Shown here: positions 7,499 through 8,785 of the stretch, piece after piece
How positions within the stretch are numbered: the stretch's first letter is position 1
Layout of the letters: the number at the start of each line of letters is the position of its first letter
Notes under the pieces: model-generated
The model's input: only the letters and a program-made list of their open reading frames with translations
Told to the model about the DNA's origin: nothing
Databases searched by the model: none
Translations under genes and position numbers: made by a program
NCBI GenBank assembly: GCA_051745935.1
Contig: JBNJEM010000320.1
Coordinates: forward strand, 1-8,785
Origin: JBNJEM01 sp051745935
GTDB taxonomy: Bacteria > Planctomycetota > Planctomycetia > Pirellulales > Pirellulaceae
Reading direction: 5' to 3'
DNA length: 8,785 bases

Positions 7499-7933
7499 CT
7501 AACTCTCCATAGTGTGTGACGGATTGTCTAATCCACTTCCGTTCCAAGCGTTCGTTGGGATGCTGTCGGCGAGGCGGAATAACTGCACCATCGTGCCCGT
7601 CGCGAAGGCATGCACCACGGCGCCCGTCGTCGTTTCCACTTCCACGGCGGCCTCGCCCACCGCGACCCCGGTAATGCGTTTGATCTCCTGCCGCAACAAG
7701 TTGACTGAATCCTTGAACAGTTGCCGGTGATACTCCTCGACGCGAGCAGCGCCGTCGGAGGTGCTGGACAGGTCTTTCTCGGCCGGTGAGAGTGCCTCGT
7801 GAAGCGTGACGACCAGCGTGTCATCGTTCAGGACCACGGTCACGGCTTTGGGGGCGTAGCCCGTCCGCCGCGTCTGGAAGTCGCTCACCGCATTGGCTAC
7901 TTGTTCCGCCATCGTTGGATGAAGCATTGTCAT
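7499..7933 (-). CDS. MpsC/DUF2294-family protein
   Basis: This 144-residue protein has the hallmarks of the DUF2294 family, named MpsC after a component linked to a sodium-translocating membrane-potential system in Staphylococcus. Characteristic segments are VTVVLNDDTLVVTLHEALSPAEKDL (31-55), EEYHRQLFKDSVNLLRQEIKRITGV (66-90) and VEVETTTGAVVHAFATGTMVQLF (97-119). There is no transmembrane segment or signal peptide, so it is probably cytoplasmic. The start at 7933 is supported by GAGGAGAT about six bases upstream; an ATG six bases further in (7927) is an alternative. The extra C-terminal 25 residues (LADSIPTNAW to TMES) look unstructured and encode the csrA ribosome binding site. It begins 34 bp after the end of the broken shell gene. 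No mpsA or mpsB partner is in the window, so its biochemical role here is unknown; the family call is confident, the ion-transport role is not. Confidence 0.85.
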   Translation of the reverse strand: MTMLHPTMAEQVANAVSDFQTRRTGYAPKAVTVVLNDDTLVVTLHEALSPAEKDLSSTSDGAARVEEYHRQLFKDSVNLLRQEIKRITGVAVGEAAVEVETTTGAVVHAFATGTMVQLFRLADSIPTNAWNGSGLDNPSHTMES

Positions 7934-7967
7934 GGCATTATCTCCTCGTTTTCGGTGAAGGTGTATG

Positions 7968-8182
7968 TTAGGCCAAGACGGTGTCGAGCACGCCTTCCGC
8001 CTGATTCGCAATGACATGACTGCTCACCAGTTCACCGACCTGATCGGCCACGCGGGCGCCGGCTTCAACGGCCGCTCGCACGCTGCCCCCGTCGCCACTG
8101 ACGATTGCGGTCACCAAGTTTTGTTACGAGCTGTAAAACAAAAATTGGGGGCCGTCGGCACCATATTCACGTTTTCCATCAT
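7968..8182 (-). pseudogene. Bacterial microcompartment (BMC-domain) shell protein, internally deleted
   Basis: The last 48 codons (8114-7968) read VTAIVSGDGGSVRAAVEAGA followed by RVADQVGELVSSHVIANQAE and a stop, which is the typical second half of a BMC-H shell protein. An ATG pair at 8182-8177 follows AGAGGAGAT by about eleven bases and begins MMENVNMV, resembling the usual BMC N-terminus. Between these ends roughly 35-40 codons of the domain are missing. They are replaced by an AT-rich stretch of about 40 bases, and the two ends are in different frames: from the ATG, translation stops at 8111-8113, and the C-terminal frame is closed by TAA at 8124-8126. The gene therefore cannot make a shell subunit as written. 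Intact BMC-H proteins form hexameric tiles of protein organelles; planctomycetes use them for fucose/rhamnose-derived 1,2-propanediol breakdown. No other BMC gene or enzyme is in the window. An assembly collapse between paralogous shell genes is an alternative explanation. Confidence 0.75.
8118..8144. repeat. AT-rich imperfect inverted repeat at deletion junction
   Basis: The arms gttttgttac (8118-8127) and gtaaaacaaaaa (8133-8144) are inverted copies apart from two extra A residues, around the spacer gagct. The stretch is far more AT-rich than its surroundings and sits at the junction in the broken shell gene. It could be an excision scar or a recombination site. Confidence 0.55.
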
Positions 8183-8230
8183 GCTTTCGGTCGATCTCCT
8201 CTGAACACCGCCGAGCGACAAGAACAAAAA

Positions 8231-8276
8231 AAGCCGACGTGGTCGAACATCCACGAATGTTCGACCACGTCGGCTT
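8231..8276 (-). terminator. Strong intrinsic terminator-like hairpin in leader of BMC operon
   Basis: A perfect 20-bp stem (8231-8250 with 8257-8276) encloses the six-base loop ccacga. Read on the minus strand it is followed by a run of seven or eight T residues, the form of a Rho-independent terminator. The plus strand lacks the T run, so it acts on leftward transcription. It lies about 50 bp upstream of the shell gene start, leaving little room for a promoter between, so it is either the end of a lost upstream gene or an attenuator. Confidence 0.85.
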
Positions 8277-8319
8277 ACTCGTTAACGAGCCCCCCGGCCA
8301 GGGCCGGGTTGCCCTTCAT
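8275..8319 (-). CDS. Candidate 14-codon leader peptide
   Basis: An ATG at 8319 opens a 14-residue frame, MKGNPALAGGLVNE, whose TAA stop (8275-8277) overlaps the first bases of the terminator stem. A TAG directly precedes the ATG in frame, so it is not simply the tail of a longer open frame. No good ribosome binding site is visible. A ribosome at the stop would cover the 5' arm of the hairpin, as in some attenuators. It could equally be chance or a remnant of a lost gene. Confidence 0.22.
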   Translation of the reverse strand: MKGNPALAGGLVNE

Positions 8320-8385
8320 CTAGTCATCCGACGCATTGATTGGCAAAGCCGCGATCCATTGGGCCACGACCCGGCCACTGTCGCA

Positions 8386-8414
8386 ATCGTACCATGTTGA
8401 ATCGAGAAATGCAA
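8386..8414 (-). promoter_or_regulatory. Candidate promoter for BMC-mpsC-csrA operon
   Basis: On the minus strand TTGCAT (8409-8414) and TACGAT (8386-8391) are separated by 17 bases. The match to sigma-70 consensus is modest. If used, transcription would start near 8379 and produce a leader of about 200 bases containing the short ORF and the terminator-like hairpin before the shell gene. The remaining stretch between 8320 and 8517 shows no protein-coding gene. Confidence 0.3.
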
Positions 8415-8451
8415 TGGCACATCGCCGGTCATTTTCGCGAATTCCGCAGGG

Positions 8452-8503
8452 TTTTCCTGGCCGCCGGGGGATCGCTATACTCAGGTAAACTGGTCGGTCG
8501 GTA
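8452..8503 (+). promoter_or_regulatory. Candidate promoter and operator for the TetR-family gene
   Basis: A TATACT -10-like hexamer (8476-8481) has only a weak -35 partner (TTTTCC, 8452-8457, 18-base spacing). Just downstream, actggtcggtcggtac (8489-8504) repeats GGTC/GGT, a pattern seen in TetR-family operators. This placement over the transcription start would suit autorepression. The evidence is motif resemblance only. Confidence 0.3.
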
Positions 8504-8517
8504 CAGAGGGCAATGCC

Positions 8518-8667
8518 GTGAATTCAGGCGAACTGACAAAAGAACGATTACTGGACGAGGCGACGAAACTGTTTCACCAGCGAGGGTTTGGCGCGACCTC
8601 TCTGAACGACCTCATGGCTGCCGCCGGCGTCAAGAAAGGAACGCTTTATTATACTGGTCGCGGATGA
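8518..8667 (+). pseudogene. TetR-family regulator, truncated by repeat after the HTH
   Basis: From the GTG at 8518 the frame reads NSGELTKERLLDEATKLF, HQRGFGATSLNDLMAAAGVKK and GTLYY, the complete N-terminal helix-turn-helix region of a TetR/AcrR-type repressor. Residues 1-45 fit the family; the expected next residues would be HF. Instead the sequence runs into the 100-bp repeat at 8650 and stops at TGA 8665-8667 after TGRG. The roughly 150-residue ligand-binding and dimerisation domain is absent, and TetR proteins need it to dimerise, so this product should not work. GAGGG (8506-8510) lies seven bases before the GTG. The gene diverges from the shell-gene operon and could once have controlled it. 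The rest of the gene may lie beyond the repeat, outside the window. Confidence 0.82.
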
Positions 8668-8749
8668 CTTTGTCCGCCGCGAGTCCGACCAACGGGAGGA
8701 CGGCTTGCGTCGGGCAGCTTTCCACCCCGAAAAATCCAACCGCCTGAAA
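8650..8749 (+). repeat. 100-bp repeat unit, full copy
   Basis: This unit starts tatactggtcgcggatgact and begins again exactly 100 bases later at 8750. It interrupts the TetR-family gene. A stem of tcgcgg with ccgcga (8658-8663 with 8677-8682) corresponds to the hairpin in the left-end copy. Because the unit is 100 bases, not a multiple of three, a tandem array would change frame in each copy, which argues against a repeated protein. Family unknown. Confidence 0.85.
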
Positions 8750-8785
8750 TATACTGGTCGCGGATGACTTTCTCCGCCGCGAGTC
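8750..8785 (+). repeat. Second tandem copy of the 100-bp repeat, cut by window end
   Basis: These 36 bases match 8650-8685 with a single mismatch (C for G at 8772). The copy continues past the window end, so the array length is unknown. Confidence 0.9.

Noticed and set aside
8340..8747. Plus-strand open frame of 135 codons at the right end
   Set aside because: It overlaps the clearly recognisable TetR N-terminus in another frame, lacks a ribosome binding site, runs through the noncoding repeat and shows no family-like features.
8650..8749. Minus-strand reading of the repeat as a peptide containing VGLAADKVIRDQY
   Set aside because: The frame is open across one unit, but the 100-base period changes frame between tandem copies and there is no start signal, so a coding role is not supported.
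8650..8785. CRISPR array
   Set aside because: The period is 100 bases with the whole unit repeated as far as can be seen; there is no short repeat with variable spacers and no cas gene.

Overview
The window looks like chromosomal DNA from a GC-rich planctomycete, probably of the Pirellulales type. This is inferred from gene content: a very large exported protein that joins a methyltransferase-like domain to PQQ-type beta-propellers, a family I associate with planctomycetes; a secreted aldose 1-epimerase; and a bacterial microcompartment (BMC) shell gene remnant. No rRNA or tRNA gene was seen, so the taxonomic call rests on protein families only. Almost all genes lie on the minus strand and so read from right to left. 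Both ends carry copies of the same roughly 100-bp repeat in opposite orientation, which suggests the window may be a whole contig bounded by a dispersed repeat.

Right end (8785 to 7242): a ~100-bp repeat, present as one full and one partial tandem copy, cuts off a plus-strand TetR-family regulator just after its DNA-binding helix. Divergent from it is a minus-strand operon. It has a possible promoter near 8386-8414, a 14-codon leader ORF whose stop lies in a very strong intrinsic-terminator-like hairpin (8231-8276), a BMC shell protein gene that keeps its ribosome binding site, start and C-terminal half but has lost its middle (7968-8182), an intact MpsC/DUF2294-family gene (7499-7933), and csrA (7242-7496), whose ribosome binding site lies inside the end of mpsC.

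Middle (7241 to 3119): a 174-bp gap holds a plausible promoter. It is followed by the 1101-residue methyltransferase/PQQ-propeller protein and, 37 bp later, a small YfcE-like metallophosphoesterase.

Left part (3118 to 1): a frameshifted, startless coding remnant (possibly a transposase C-terminus), then a probable two-gene unit of exported galactose mutarotase and a DUF3524-type glycosyltransferase related to tRNA-queuosine alpha-mannosyltransferase. The inverted repeat copy begins right after that gene's stop.

The signals most worth following up are the scarred BMC gene behind an attenuator-like leader in an operon with csrA, and the unidentified 100-bp repeat family.
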